Source: a virus. Taken from it: 40,652 bases of DNA. This document shows positions 29,312 to 36,630 of this stretch, piece by piece. The stretch lies in IMG/VR virus record IMGVR_UViG_3300049046_000087, positions 1 to 40,652 of that record; one strand, written 5' to 3'. A program made the translations under genes and the position numbers. Each line of letters starts with the position of its first letter. Within the stretch, counting starts at the first letter, position 1. The notes beneath the pieces were generated by a model. That model did not search any database, was not told the origin of the DNA, and worked only from the letters and a program-made list of their open reading frames with translations.

Positions 29312-30454
29312 TTACTGGAGAACCTGGTCAATTTGTACGGAGCCGTCGCCGCCATTGCCGCCGCTCCAAGTGGCATCCGCACCGCCGGTACCGCCCGGCG
29401 CAGAAACTACGCCGCTATTGCTGAGGCTGCCGCCGTAGAGAACCAAAATCGCGCCGCCGCCGGATGCGCCGCCGCCACCGGTGCCGTTGCCGCCATTGGA
29501 TCCGCCCGAGACGATCGAGCCCGATGCGCCAATGGTCAGGGTACCGCGCACACACAAAACCAAGAGTCCGCCGGTGCCATCACCGCCCGCGGGCCCGCCG
29601 TTGTGGCCAGCGCCGCCGGGATTGCCGGCGCCACCGCCGGGAAGATCGAACGGACCGCCTTCGCCGTTGGCCGCGCCACCCGCGCCGCCATTGGTCGCCG
29701 CATTGAATGCGGTCACTGCACCCTTTGATCCGCCGCCGCCGGAACCACCCGAAAAGCACGTACCCGCGGCGCCATTACCAGCCACGCCAGCGACGCCGCC
29801 GCTGTCTCGGTTCCCACCGCCGCCACCGCCGCCGGTCTGTCCGGTGGATCCTGCAACGCCCGCTGTGCCGGCGCCGCCGCCCGGATTCGAACCACCAGCA
29901 CTCCCAGAAGCACCCGCGCGCGCGATCGAGTAAATATTGCCGTCCGAGGAAAGCGGCGCCTGAAGGTTTTCAGCGTCGACGGCCGCGGTACCGCACCCGG
30001 CCAAAAGATTGGTCGACGAATCCGACGACGTTCCGCCCGTCTTGCGTCTGCGGAAACGTAACCCGCTCGCGGATACGCCCGCTGCGACGGGATCCACGGC
30101 CGCACCCCGTGCGGTCATGCTCAGCGTGCCATTGATCGTGCAGTTTCCGTTGACGTAGACCAGGAGGCCCTTGCAGCGATTCGACACGGTGAGCGTGTGC
30201 CCTGCGTTGATCGTCAAATCTGTGTACTGCTTCACGATCACATCCCCGTCCGTGGTCGAGGGCAGCGACACGTTGCCAGACGTATTCAGGGATCCGTCAG
30301 AGCCGAGTCCCCAAAAATTGATATCGAGAAACGGCTTCCAGACGCCACCCACGCGGACGTACGCCTGTAGTGCGCGTTTCCATACGCCGCCCACGCGCAC
30401 GTGCAGTGCGTTAAACGGCCGATACGTCCCCGAAACTTTTACGCTCCCGCTCAT
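29312..30454 (-). CDS. Glycine-rich tail fibre/adhesin protein
   Basis: A 380-residue protein. The N-terminus repeats VRVGGVWK (19-26 and 33-40), a beta-hairpin motif known from phage fibre ends. Then comes a beta-helix-like part (GDVIVKQYTDLTINAGHTLT). Residues 185-370 are very Gly-rich, with GG-x-GG stretches broken by short hydrophobic strands (GGLLVLCVRGTLTIGASGS, GGAILVLYGGSLSNSG), a pattern that can form packed polyglycine helices, as in some phage adhesins. ATG 30454 overlaps the preceding fibre gene stop as ATGA. A receptor-binding tip role is likely. Confidence 0.75.
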   Translation of the reverse strand: MSGSVKVSGTYRPFNALHVRVGGVWKRALQAYVRVGGVWKPFLDINFWGLGSDGSLNTSGNVSLPSTTDGDVIVKQYTDLTINAGHTLTVSNRCKGLLVYVNGNCTINGTLSMTARGAAVDPVAAGVSASGLRFRRRKTGGTSSDSSTNLLAGCGTAAVDAENLQAPLSSDGNIYSIARAGASGSAGGSNPGGGAGTAGVAGSTGQTGGGGGGGNRDSGGVAGVAGNGAAGTCFSGGSGGGGSKGAVTAFNAATNGGAGGAANGEGGPFDLPGGGAGNPGGAGHNGGPAGGDGTGGLLVLCVRGTLTIGASGSIVSGGSNGGNGTGGGGASGGGAILVLYGGSLSNSGVVSAPGGTGGADATWSGGNGGDGSVQIDQVLQ

Positions 30455-31221
30455 GTGTACTGTATGTGAATATCCCCATCAGCGCCGCCGCTGGGCGTGC
30501 CTGTGGAGATTGTGACCTCACGCAGCGCCATGCTGCCGATGGCCAGCGCGGATCGAGCCGCGGAAGCCGTCGTTGCGCCCGTGCCGCCTTTGGCAATCGG
30601 CATGGTGCTTTCGACTGCGGCCGTTCCCAACCCCAAATTGTTTCGCGCAGTGGCTGCGTCCGTCAGGTCGGACAGATTACTCGCCTTCGCGAGTTTACCC
30701 GCGAGCGCATTGGTGACGGTCGTTGCAAAGTTCGGATCACTGCCAAGGGCGGCGGCTAGCTCATTGAGCGTGTCCAGCGCGCCAGGCGCGCCCGAGATCA
30801 GGAGCGCAATCGCTGCCTGCACAAACTGCGTCGTGGCCAGCTGCGTGCTGTTGGTGCCGTTCGCCGCGGTTGGCGCAGTCGGCGTGCCCGTCAATGCCGG
30901 CGAATTCAGCGGAGCGGCTCCTATGTCGCTTGGCGCGAGCGCGCGGTTACTCGCGGCCGTCACGCGTCCCTTAGCATCGACGATGACACTCGGCACGTTC
31001 GCGCCGGTTGCGCCATAGCTGCCGGCGGCTACGCCGGACGCGGCAAGCGCAGGAGCGGATGCTGCGCCTGTCAGATCTCCAGCCAGGCGCACCACGCCTT
31101 CCGTGGAACCGGAAGCGTCAGGAACCTGGACCGCCAGAGCACTGGCAGCGTTGTACGCTGAGGGGCTGATCTCGTCATCCACCACATACGTGGTGCGGGT
31201 GATGGTGGCATTAACGGGCAT
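30451..31221 (-). CDS. Tail fibre protein
   Basis: A 256-residue protein. The segments NSPALTGTPTAPTAANGTNS, QLATTQFVQAAIA, LDTLNELAAALGSDPNFATT and LSDLTDAATARNNLGLG are the standard repeats of phage tail-fibre shafts. The N-terminus (TRTTYVVDDEISPSAYN) would attach to the tail; the end TGTPSGGADGDIHIQYT is a usual fibre C-terminus. A GGAG site lies 9 bases before ATG 31221. Confidence 0.88.
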   Translation of the reverse strand: MPVNATITRTTYVVDDEISPSAYNAASALAVQVPDASGSTEGVVRLAGDLTGAASAPALAASGVAAGSYGATGANVPSVIVDAKGRVTAASNRALAPSDIGAAPLNSPALTGTPTAPTAANGTNSTQLATTQFVQAAIALLISGAPGALDTLNELAAALGSDPNFATTVTNALAGKLAKASNLSDLTDAATARNNLGLGTAAVESTMPIAKGGTGATTASAARSALAIGSMALREVTISTGTPSGGADGDIHIQYT

Positions 31222-31227
31222 GGCTTT

Positions 31228-31506
31228 TTACTCCGTGGGATCCGGCATTGCGCAGATTTTTTTGATTTCGGCCGCACTCGGATCCGCTGCGCTCCGTTGC
31301 GAGTACGAGCCGTTAAAGTCCTCGTGCTTCTTCCATCCCTGCATAAGGACATCGCCGTGCGTCGGCGGCTTTGCCCCGGTGCCCACACTGACGGCGCGAG
31401 GAAAGCCGCGGCGCCGCAGCACGATCTCTTCCGGCCGGGCATCGACCGGCAGGAAGACTTCCACATTTACCCCGTATTCGGGGTTAAAATACTCGTACAG
31501 CGGCAT
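31228..31506 (-). CDS. Small FmdB-like N-terminus protein without cysteines
   Basis: A 92-residue protein. It opens MPLYEYFNPEYGVNVEVFLP, like FmdB-type zinc-ribbon proteins (MPLYEYxCxxC), but the metal-binding cysteines are missing (one Cys remains near the end). Next to a fibre gene, it may be a small structural part or a decayed zinc-ribbon. Function unknown. Confidence 0.5.
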   Translation of the reverse strand: MPLYEYFNPEYGVNVEVFLPVDARPEEIVLRRRGFPRAVSVGTGAKPPTHGDVLMQGWKKHEDFNGSYSQRSAADPSAAEIKKICAMPDPTE

Positions 31507-31510
31507 TGGC

Positions 31511-31801
31511 TTAAGCGGTCACTGACGCCTGATCTTCCTCCTCGGCCATCTTTCGGAGGTCATCAAAGCCGGGCTCTTTGGTTTCGGCAGGTGCGCTCAC
31601 GGGTTCGCCGTTCACGCTTTCGACGCTCACGTAGGCGTTTCCGCCCTCGGTGCGCGTCTTCCTACCTTTCACGGTAAATTCCACTTCGTCGCCGTCGCTG
31701 GGCGCGGTTCCATCAATCGCGAGCACTGATTCAGGCAGGGCGATTTCTATGCCCTTCGCGGGCGCCGCTTCGTTGCTCTCGTCTTCCATTCCCATCATCA
31801 T
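31511..31801 (-). CDS. Small acidic beta-rich protein
   Basis: A 96-residue protein. ATG 31801 is preceded by a strong AAGAGGAG ribosome binding site, which supports this start. It has an acidic N-terminus, a beta-rich centre (DEVEFTVKGRKTRTEGG, YVSVESVNGEPV) and an acidic helix at the end. By position it is structural or assembly-related; family not recognised. Confidence 0.55.
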   Translation of the reverse strand: MMMGMEDESNEAAPAKGIEIALPESVLAIDGTAPSDGDEVEFTVKGRKTRTEGGNAYVSVESVNGEPVSAPAETKEPGFDDLRKMAEEEDQASVTA

Positions 31802-31826
31802 GACGCAAACTCCTCTTGGTTGTTGG

Positions 31827-32330
31827 TTACTTGCCGGTGAGCGTTTGCACCACCGAGCGAAACAAAAAGTAGGCGTAGACCTTCCACCGGGGGACGGTCA
31901 CAACGCGCACGAACGGTGGGACGTATTTCGGGTACTCGGCCCACCAGAGCTCAACTGTGCCGCCGGCATCATCGCTGAAATCAATCCGGCTCTTGGGACC
32001 GCGCAGCCATCGATCGTAAATCGAATACTGCCCGATTACCGCCCGGCCAAAGTCGCCGCGGAGAATCGAGTACGCGCCCGCCTTCGACGTGATATTCTGC
32101 TGCGCCCTCGATCGCGAATGATCGTTCGGGCCGAGGTAGTACGGCCCACCGCGCACCACGTCTATATCGTCCTCTGAGGGCGAGCCGACAAAGGTCTTGT
32201 TCGCAATCTCGATGTTCTCTTTCAGGGACGCTTTGCACGTCTCCGAAAACCCCGTGCCATCGAGCGTTTCCGGCTCAACGTCGGCGATATTGTTAGAGGC
32301 GTAGACCCGGAAATGCGTGTCGGCGCTCAT
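31827..32330 (-). CDS. Hypothetical late protein (167 aa)
   Basis: A 167-residue protein from ATG 32330 (MSADTHFRVYASN). It has a strongly aromatic C-terminal half (TVELWWAEYPKYVPPFVRVV, RWKVYAYFLFRSVVQTL) that could lie along a membrane. The ATG overlaps the upstream membrane-protein stop (ATGA); frames reaching 32459 would run into that gene. It is next to the probable lysis group, so a lysis role is possible but unproven. Confidence 0.5.
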   Translation of the reverse strand: MSADTHFRVYASNNIADVEPETLDGTGFSETCKASLKENIEIANKTFVGSPSEDDIDVVRGGPYYLGPNDHSRSRAQQNITSKAGAYSILRGDFGRAVIGQYSIYDRWLRGPKSRIDFSDDAGGTVELWWAEYPKYVPPFVRVVTVPRWKVYAYFLFRSVVQTLTGK

Positions 32331-32560
32331 GGTTTGGGCAGGAGGCGTTTTACGTTCTCGTCGATGCGGATCGTGCGTTCGCGCGTCTCTTTCTGCTCCG
32401 AGCGAATTTCCGCAATGGCAGCTTCTGCTAGCGTGAGCCGGTACGGAATTACGAACCACGCGCCCACGACGCTGGTAATGCTCGCGAGCAGCGCCACGGC
32501 GATGCCGGCCTTGGTCAAACTCACCCTGATGTCATTGCCGTCTTCTTTGTCGCGCGTCAT
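32327..32560 (-). CDS. Holin-like or spanin-like single-span membrane protein
   Basis: A 77-residue protein. One hydrophobic segment (AGIAVALLASITSVVGAWFVI) follows a charged N-terminus; a coiled-coil-prone tail (EIRSEQKETRERTIRIDENV) follows. This layout is common in small lysis proteins and in phage DUF-type holin partners. It lies beside another membrane coiled-coil gene. The call is by shape only. Confidence 0.55.
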   Translation of the reverse strand: MTRDKEDGNDIRVSLTKAGIAVALLASITSVVGAWFVIPYRLTLAEAAIAEIRSEQKETRERTIRIDENVKRLLPKP

Positions 32561-32561
32561 T

Positions 32562-33272
32562 TTATTCCTCTGGGTCCGGTGCCTTCAGCCGCGCAATGCG
32601 TTTGACCAACTTCTGCTGGTACATCGTCGCAACGCCATCCAGAGCCGTGATTGCTTTCGCACCGCCGCGGATATCCACGGCAGCCTGTGCGATCTGCGCC
32701 GGCGAAAAGTGCGTGTATTTGGCCCAGCCATACAGCAGGATCAGCAGTACTGCCACGGCCACCATCGCGTTGCGCTGGCGCTCCGCGCCAAGCCTCTCCG
32801 CAGCGACGCTCTGCAGCTCCTGGTCTACGCGCTGGCGTTCGGCCATGGCCGCCGCCTTCTCTCTCTCGAGCGTTTCGGCGCGTTTGAGCGCCTTGTCATA
32901 CAGCCTCGCCGCTTCTTCGAGCCGTCCTTCCATCACGGCAACCTTGCGCCGCTCCGCTTCGATCAGCGCGGACGGATCCGGGGACGGCAGCTTGGCCAGC
33001 GCCACAGGAACTTCCCGGGTGATAAACGTCCGCTCCGGCGATTCCGGCGCCGTGGCAGCTGCCTCCCCGATCTTCACGACAGACGCGGCTGCTTCTGCAC
33101 TCTGCTTCGTGGCTGCCTCCTGCAGTGCAGCGCTTGCCTCTTGGGACTGGCGCGCCCGGCGTGAGTCGCCGTGCATGAATCGAGGCTTGGCGATGAACAG
33201 ACCGAGACCGCCAAGAAGCAGGCCCACAACCACCACCAAAACGGCCGCGCCGTGCTTATTGCGTAGACTCAT
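32562..33272 (-). CDS. Two-span membrane coiled-coil protein (possible spanin/lysis accessory)
   Basis: A 236-residue protein. It has a hydrophobic segment near the N-terminus (AAVLVVVVGLLLGGLGLFI, about 9-27) and another near 168-185 (NAMVAVAVLLILLYGW). The long helix between them is Ala/Glu/Arg-rich (about 100-165). Such a protein could bridge the envelope like an i-spanin. With the 77-residue gene it forms the best lysis candidate in the genome, but no endolysin is seen nearby. Confidence 0.5.
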   Translation of the reverse strand: MSLRNKHGAAVLVVVVGLLLGGLGLFIAKPRFMHGDSRRARQSQEASAALQEAATKQSAEAAASVVKIGEAAATAPESPERTFITREVPVALAKLPSPDPSALIEAERRKVAVMEGRLEEAARLYDKALKRAETLEREKAAAMAERQRVDQELQSVAAERLGAERQRNAMVAVAVLLILLYGWAKYTHFSPAQIAQAAVDIRGGAKAITALDGVATMYQQKLVKRIARLKAPDPEE

Positions 33273-33283
33273 GGATTGGGATT

Positions 33284-34396
33284 TCAGGGATACGTGGTGA
33301 CCTTAAAGTCTTTCACGATGAAAGCCTCGGTACCGTTGCTCCAATTCATGTTCACGAGGCCGGCGTAGCGACCGGCTGCGCTGCCAATCGCGGAATCAAT
33401 CGCGAGCTTCAGCGCCCCGTTGGCCCATCCCTCTACACGCGTTGGCGTGACCTTGAGCTTCATCGCTACATCACCCCCAGGCCACGCTTGCACGAGCGTG
33501 CTAGCGGCTCCAAAATCTTTCAGTTCGAGTGACCACCCACCAATTCCGTTGTCATAGGTGAATGAGCACCGCTCTAATTGCGAGTTCGTGCCGCTGCTTT
33601 CTAGGCGAGCCATAACCCCGACGGCTGCGCCGCCTTGCGTGCTGGCCTGGTTGATCGTGGCATCCACGTCGTAAGTCTCACCAGAGATCGACGGCGTAGC
33701 ACGGTAGCGTCCTGCGCCAGCCGCAGCTGGATTGCGCACCGCGCTGCTGGTTGAATTAATCGTCAGATCAGACGAGCCCGTGAACTTCACCCAGGCGGTT
33801 CCTGTATCCGGCGTGTGGATACTCAGCTCAGGATTACTCGCCTGAACAAAGAGATCGTTGAACACGATCGTAGATCCCGCAGCGATCGTAACGGTGAATG
33901 TGTCGTCAACCGTGAGGCCGCCCGCGTCCGTCGCACGAATTGTGACCGACTCCGTGACAGCCGCCGCCTTGGAAACAGTGAGCGTTTTATTGCGCGTTCC
34001 CGCCAACGAAGCAGACGCCGGAGATCCAACAATTGAATACGTCAGATTTGTATCTGCGCCGTCGTCGTCGAAGTAGGTGTCTAGGTCTAGCACGGCGTCC
34101 GAATCGCCGGCGACGCCGGTCTGGTCCGGAATCACCGTGCCGACCGTCGGCACCTGATTCGCTCGCAGCACGTTTGAGAGACTGCTCGAAACGTCCGGGT
34201 CAGGCGTCTGATTGACTGCGCGCACTGCGATGTAATCCGTGCGAGCGCCGCCCGCGACGGTTGTTGATTGACTCGCTCCGAGAGTGCCGACCGCGACGGT
34301 TGCCACGACGGAAGACGGAGGATTAGTGGCCGCGCGCAGCACTTCGATGTGCGTCGCGTTAGCGGGTGGGTTGGTCCATGTGACGTTGTGGCTCAT
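33284..34396 (-). CDS. Ig/cadherin-like plus lectin-like virion protein
   Basis: A 370-residue secreted-type beta protein. Residues 1-80 look like a fibronectin-III-like fold (ATHIEVLRAATNPPSSVVAT). Residues 82-172 look like a cadherin/He_PIG domain (LDLDTYFDDDGADTNLTYSI, SVTIRATDAGGLTVDDTFTV). Residues 175-370 look like a concanavalin-type jelly roll. The set suggests carbohydrate or surface binding. ATG 34396 overlaps the hydrolase stop as ATGA, so the two are coupled and probably sit in the same tail structure. Confidence 0.7.
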   Translation of the reverse strand: MSHNVTWTNPPANATHIEVLRAATNPPSSVVATVAVGTLGASQSTTVAGGARTDYIAVRAVNQTPDPDVSSSLSNVLRANQVPTVGTVIPDQTGVAGDSDAVLDLDTYFDDDGADTNLTYSIVGSPASASLAGTRNKTLTVSKAAAVTESVTIRATDAGGLTVDDTFTVTIAAGSTIVFNDLFVQASNPELSIHTPDTGTAWVKFTGSSDLTINSTSSAVRNPAAAGAGRYRATPSISGETYDVDATINQASTQGGAAVGVMARLESSGTNSQLERCSFTYDNGIGGWSLELKDFGAASTLVQAWPGGDVAMKLKVTPTRVEGWANGALKLAIDSAIGSAAGRYAGLVNMNWSNGTEAFIVKDFKVTTYP

Positions 34397-35955
34397 GAGA
34401 ATTCGACTGAGGTTAGAACGGGCGCGTCCGGAGTATCGTCGACGAATGTCACCGCGGTGAGTGTTGGTGCGTCAGGCGTTCCGGCCGGTGGAACCAAATC
34501 AAAAGCATACGAGGTTACGCATTCGGCCGGGAGCGCGACGGTGATGCTGGTCGATCCAATTGAGGGAGTTGGCGGAGTGCCCCAGCGGGTGGCAGCCCCT
34601 TCCGAGTGTTCGCCGCTGTAGGTGCCTACTAGAGTCCCGCCAGTAAGGTTGATTGTAATCGCACGGGCCGTGCTCGCGTTGTTGATGAGCACGACAGAAA
34701 ATTTATTCGTCGATTTGAATGCTGTGACCTGCACAAGCGAATCGTTCGAGGAACTGCTGACGACTTGGGAGCCTACCGGCGCGACACGCGAATAATGTCC
34801 AATCGCCCGGGACATCCCGGTTTTCGTCAACACACTCGTGTCATTGTGCAGGAGTGCGATGGTCGACTGTTCGTCGAAGTAGTTCGTGTTCCCGAAGTGG
34901 TCGATGTGGCTATTTCGGTCCCAAATCAGGAGCATTCCGAAAAACGCGGAGGCCCGAGCATAGCGCATTTCGTCGTGAATGTGGATGGCGCGAGCGCGCA
35001 AGTAGCGGATGTCTTCGGGGTCTGGATACGACGAATTTCCCGGACCTTCGGAGACTTCGGTCATCCAGAGTTTCTTGCCGTATGTGTTCGCGAGGCTTAG
35101 CAAATTCGCCCGCGAGGCGTTCGCCGTAGCGTTGGGCGTTCCCGCTCCTGACTGCGCCAGAATATTTACCACAGAGGCGTACGCTGAGCCGTAGGGGTAC
35201 GGGTGATACGAGATCGCGCCGACGTACTGGCGAGCCGTCGCGTCTGCTAGAATCGCCGTCGCCGACTCGATGGACTTATCCATCGTTTCTTCGCTCGGCA
35301 CCACCAGCATGACGTTATTGTAGCCGCCTGCGCGGAAACGTGCGCCAACTGCTTTGACGATGTCTACGAGGTCCTGCGTAATACCGCCTTCGATTTCCTG
35401 CCCTCCAGAAAGTGGCTCGTTGTAGAGGTGGTAATAATCGGGCTCGTATCCCATCTGATTGACCCACCGCTGAAATCCGACGAAGGCGAATTCGGCACAC
35501 TCGGACAGATAGGTGTTGTAATTCGAGGCTCGGATGGTGCGCAGCCACGCCATCACGGTGCCTTTCGTCCACAACCGCACACCGCCTACACGCATCGTGA
35601 CTCCGCGGCTTGCGGCACCGCTCGCGATGCCGCTTACATAATTATCGACTCCGCGAAAATCGAACGTCCCTGCTGTATTCGCGTCGCTGTCGTCATTCGC
35701 GTTTGCTTCCATCGCGCCGTCGTCGCAGTAGGGCAGATTGATTTTACAATCGCCGAACACGTAATCGAGCAACGCAGTGCGCTGCGGCGCGGTCAGGTAA
35801 TCTAAACTTCCGCCGCCGCCTTGCGCGTAAATGAGCGGACGTCCGGTCGCACCGAAGCCGTCCAACGTTTGGTAAGCGGTCGCCAAATCGACCGCCACCG
35901 TCGCCGCGGTGGCTTGGCTAAGGTTGCGACGGTGCGCAGCGGCAAGAAGCCTCAT
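34393..35955 (-). CDS. GH30-like glycoside hydrolase in the tail region
   Basis: A 520-residue protein. It has the (beta/alpha)8 barrel signatures of the GH30/clan-A type: QTLDGFGATGRPL near the N-terminus (29-41), YHLYNEPL with E180 as likely acid/base, WMTEVSEGPG with E300 as likely nucleophile, and ISYHPYPYG (249-257). A beta-sandwich follows (about 385-488). The C-terminus holds two near-copies of TPDAPTLTAVTF and TPDAPVLTSVEF. ATG 35955 overlaps the previous stop (ATGA). Among fibre genes it is probably a tail enzyme cutting the host's surface polysaccharide; the substrate is not known. Confidence 0.75.
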   Translation of the reverse strand: MRLLAAAHRRNLSQATAATVAVDLATAYQTLDGFGATGRPLIYAQGGGGSLDYLTAPQRTALLDYVFGDCKINLPYCDDGAMEANANDDSDANTAGTFDFRGVDNYVSGIASGAASRGVTMRVGGVRLWTKGTVMAWLRTIRASNYNTYLSECAEFAFVGFQRWVNQMGYEPDYYHLYNEPLSGGQEIEGGITQDLVDIVKAVGARFRAGGYNNVMLVVPSEETMDKSIESATAILADATARQYVGAISYHPYPYGSAYASVVNILAQSGAGTPNATANASRANLLSLANTYGKKLWMTEVSEGPGNSSYPDPEDIRYLRARAIHIHDEMRYARASAFFGMLLIWDRNSHIDHFGNTNYFDEQSTIALLHNDTSVLTKTGMSRAIGHYSRVAPVGSQVVSSSSNDSLVQVTAFKSTNKFSVVLINNASTARAITINLTGGTLVGTYSGEHSEGAATRWGTPPTPSIGSTSITVALPAECVTSYAFDLVPPAGTPDAPTLTAVTFVDDTPDAPVLTSVEFS

Positions 35956-36518
35956 TGCTGCGCCCCCCACCAGTACACCACACCGGCTTCGGTCGCATCG
36001 GTGCAGAATATTTCTACGACCACTTTCTTATTTGCCGGCACAGTAGCCAGCGCGCCTTCGATAGGCACCCAGCCGGCTGGCAATGTCATCGTCCGCTGCG
36101 AACCGTCACCCGTCAGAATTAAACGCATGCGACGGCCGGCCGCGTATCCACTGGCTGTATACGTCGTGTTGCCGCTGAGGCTATGCAAATGCACTTTTTC
36201 AGGCGCAGCAAAGACCAGCGCAGGCGACGTTCCCGTAAGGGCACTTACCGGCAGTGTGACCGCATCCGCGACTGTCGCCTGGTCCGCGACTTCGGCGGCA
36301 TCCACCTTGCCATCGAGATCCGTGTCATAGACGGAACGCGTCATATCGCCGGTACCAGCCAGCCCGATGATGGCGCCCGTAGGCGTGATACGGACGATAG
36401 CGTTGCCGTCGTAGTCTTCGACGCGCAGCATATCCTCCTGCTGCAGCTGATCCTGGCCGCCGCCGAGGATGTTTTTCTGCGGGCGGATTGTGATTTGGTG
36501 AAAGTCGATGGAACTCAT
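35952..36518 (-). CDS. Fibre-type virion protein with an EF-hand loop
   Basis: A 188-residue protein. The N-terminus (DMLRVEDYDGNAIVRITPTG) is typical of fibre base parts. Residues 65-76 (DTDLDGKVDAAE) form a perfect calcium-binding EF-hand/dockerin-like loop with D65, D67, D69, G70, D73 and E76. The second half is a beta-rich tip (HLHSLSGNTTYTAS, RMRLILTGDG). It may need calcium to fold or attach. ATG 36518 overlaps a possible minigene's stop and its own stop overlaps the hydrolase ATG. Confidence 0.65.
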   Translation of the reverse strand: MSSIDFHQITIRPQKNILGGGQDQLQQEDMLRVEDYDGNAIVRITPTGAIIGLAGTGDMTRSVYDTDLDGKVDAAEVADQATVADAVTLPVSALTGTSPALVFAAPEKVHLHSLSGNTTYTASGYAAGRRMRLILTGDGSQRTMTLPAGWVPIEGALATVPANKKVVVEIFCTDATEAGVVYWWGAQQ

Positions 36519-36601
36519 GCTGGGAGGCGCGGCGCGCCAAGAAATTGTGGTTTGTGGAACTTGGGCGCCGGCAGCTGCATGAGCTCACCGGCGCCCTCCA
36601 T
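36515..36601 (-). CDS. Possible 28-residue minigene
   Basis: ATG 36601 opens 28 residues (MEGAGELMQLPAPKF...RLPA) ending in a TGA that overlaps the next ATG (ATGA), the coupling used through this genome. A perfect inverted repeat (GGGCGCCGG and CCGGCGCCC, at about 36563-36595) lies inside it and could instead be a processing hairpin after the capsid gene. Either reading is possible. Confidence 0.35.
   Translation of the reverse strand: MEGAGELMQLPAPKFHKPQFLGAPRLPA
36563..36595. repeat. Inverted repeat downstream of the capsid gene
   Basis: GGGCGCCGG and CCGGCGCCC can pair as a 9-base stem with a loop of about 15 bases. It lies about 35-70 bases after the major capsid stop on the transcribed strand. 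No T run follows, so it is more likely an RNA-stabilising or attenuating hairpin than a full terminator. Confidence 0.5.
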
Positions 36602-36630
36602 TCCTGTATTTATCCGGTAACTACCCCAGT

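Noticed and set aside
29464-29933. Long plus-strand frames over the glycine-rich gene
   Set aside because: They are Pro/Arg-rich shadows of Gly codons.
32562-33272. Tape measure protein
   Set aside because: At 236 residues with two membrane segments it is too short, and the other tail genes are of the short-tailed type.
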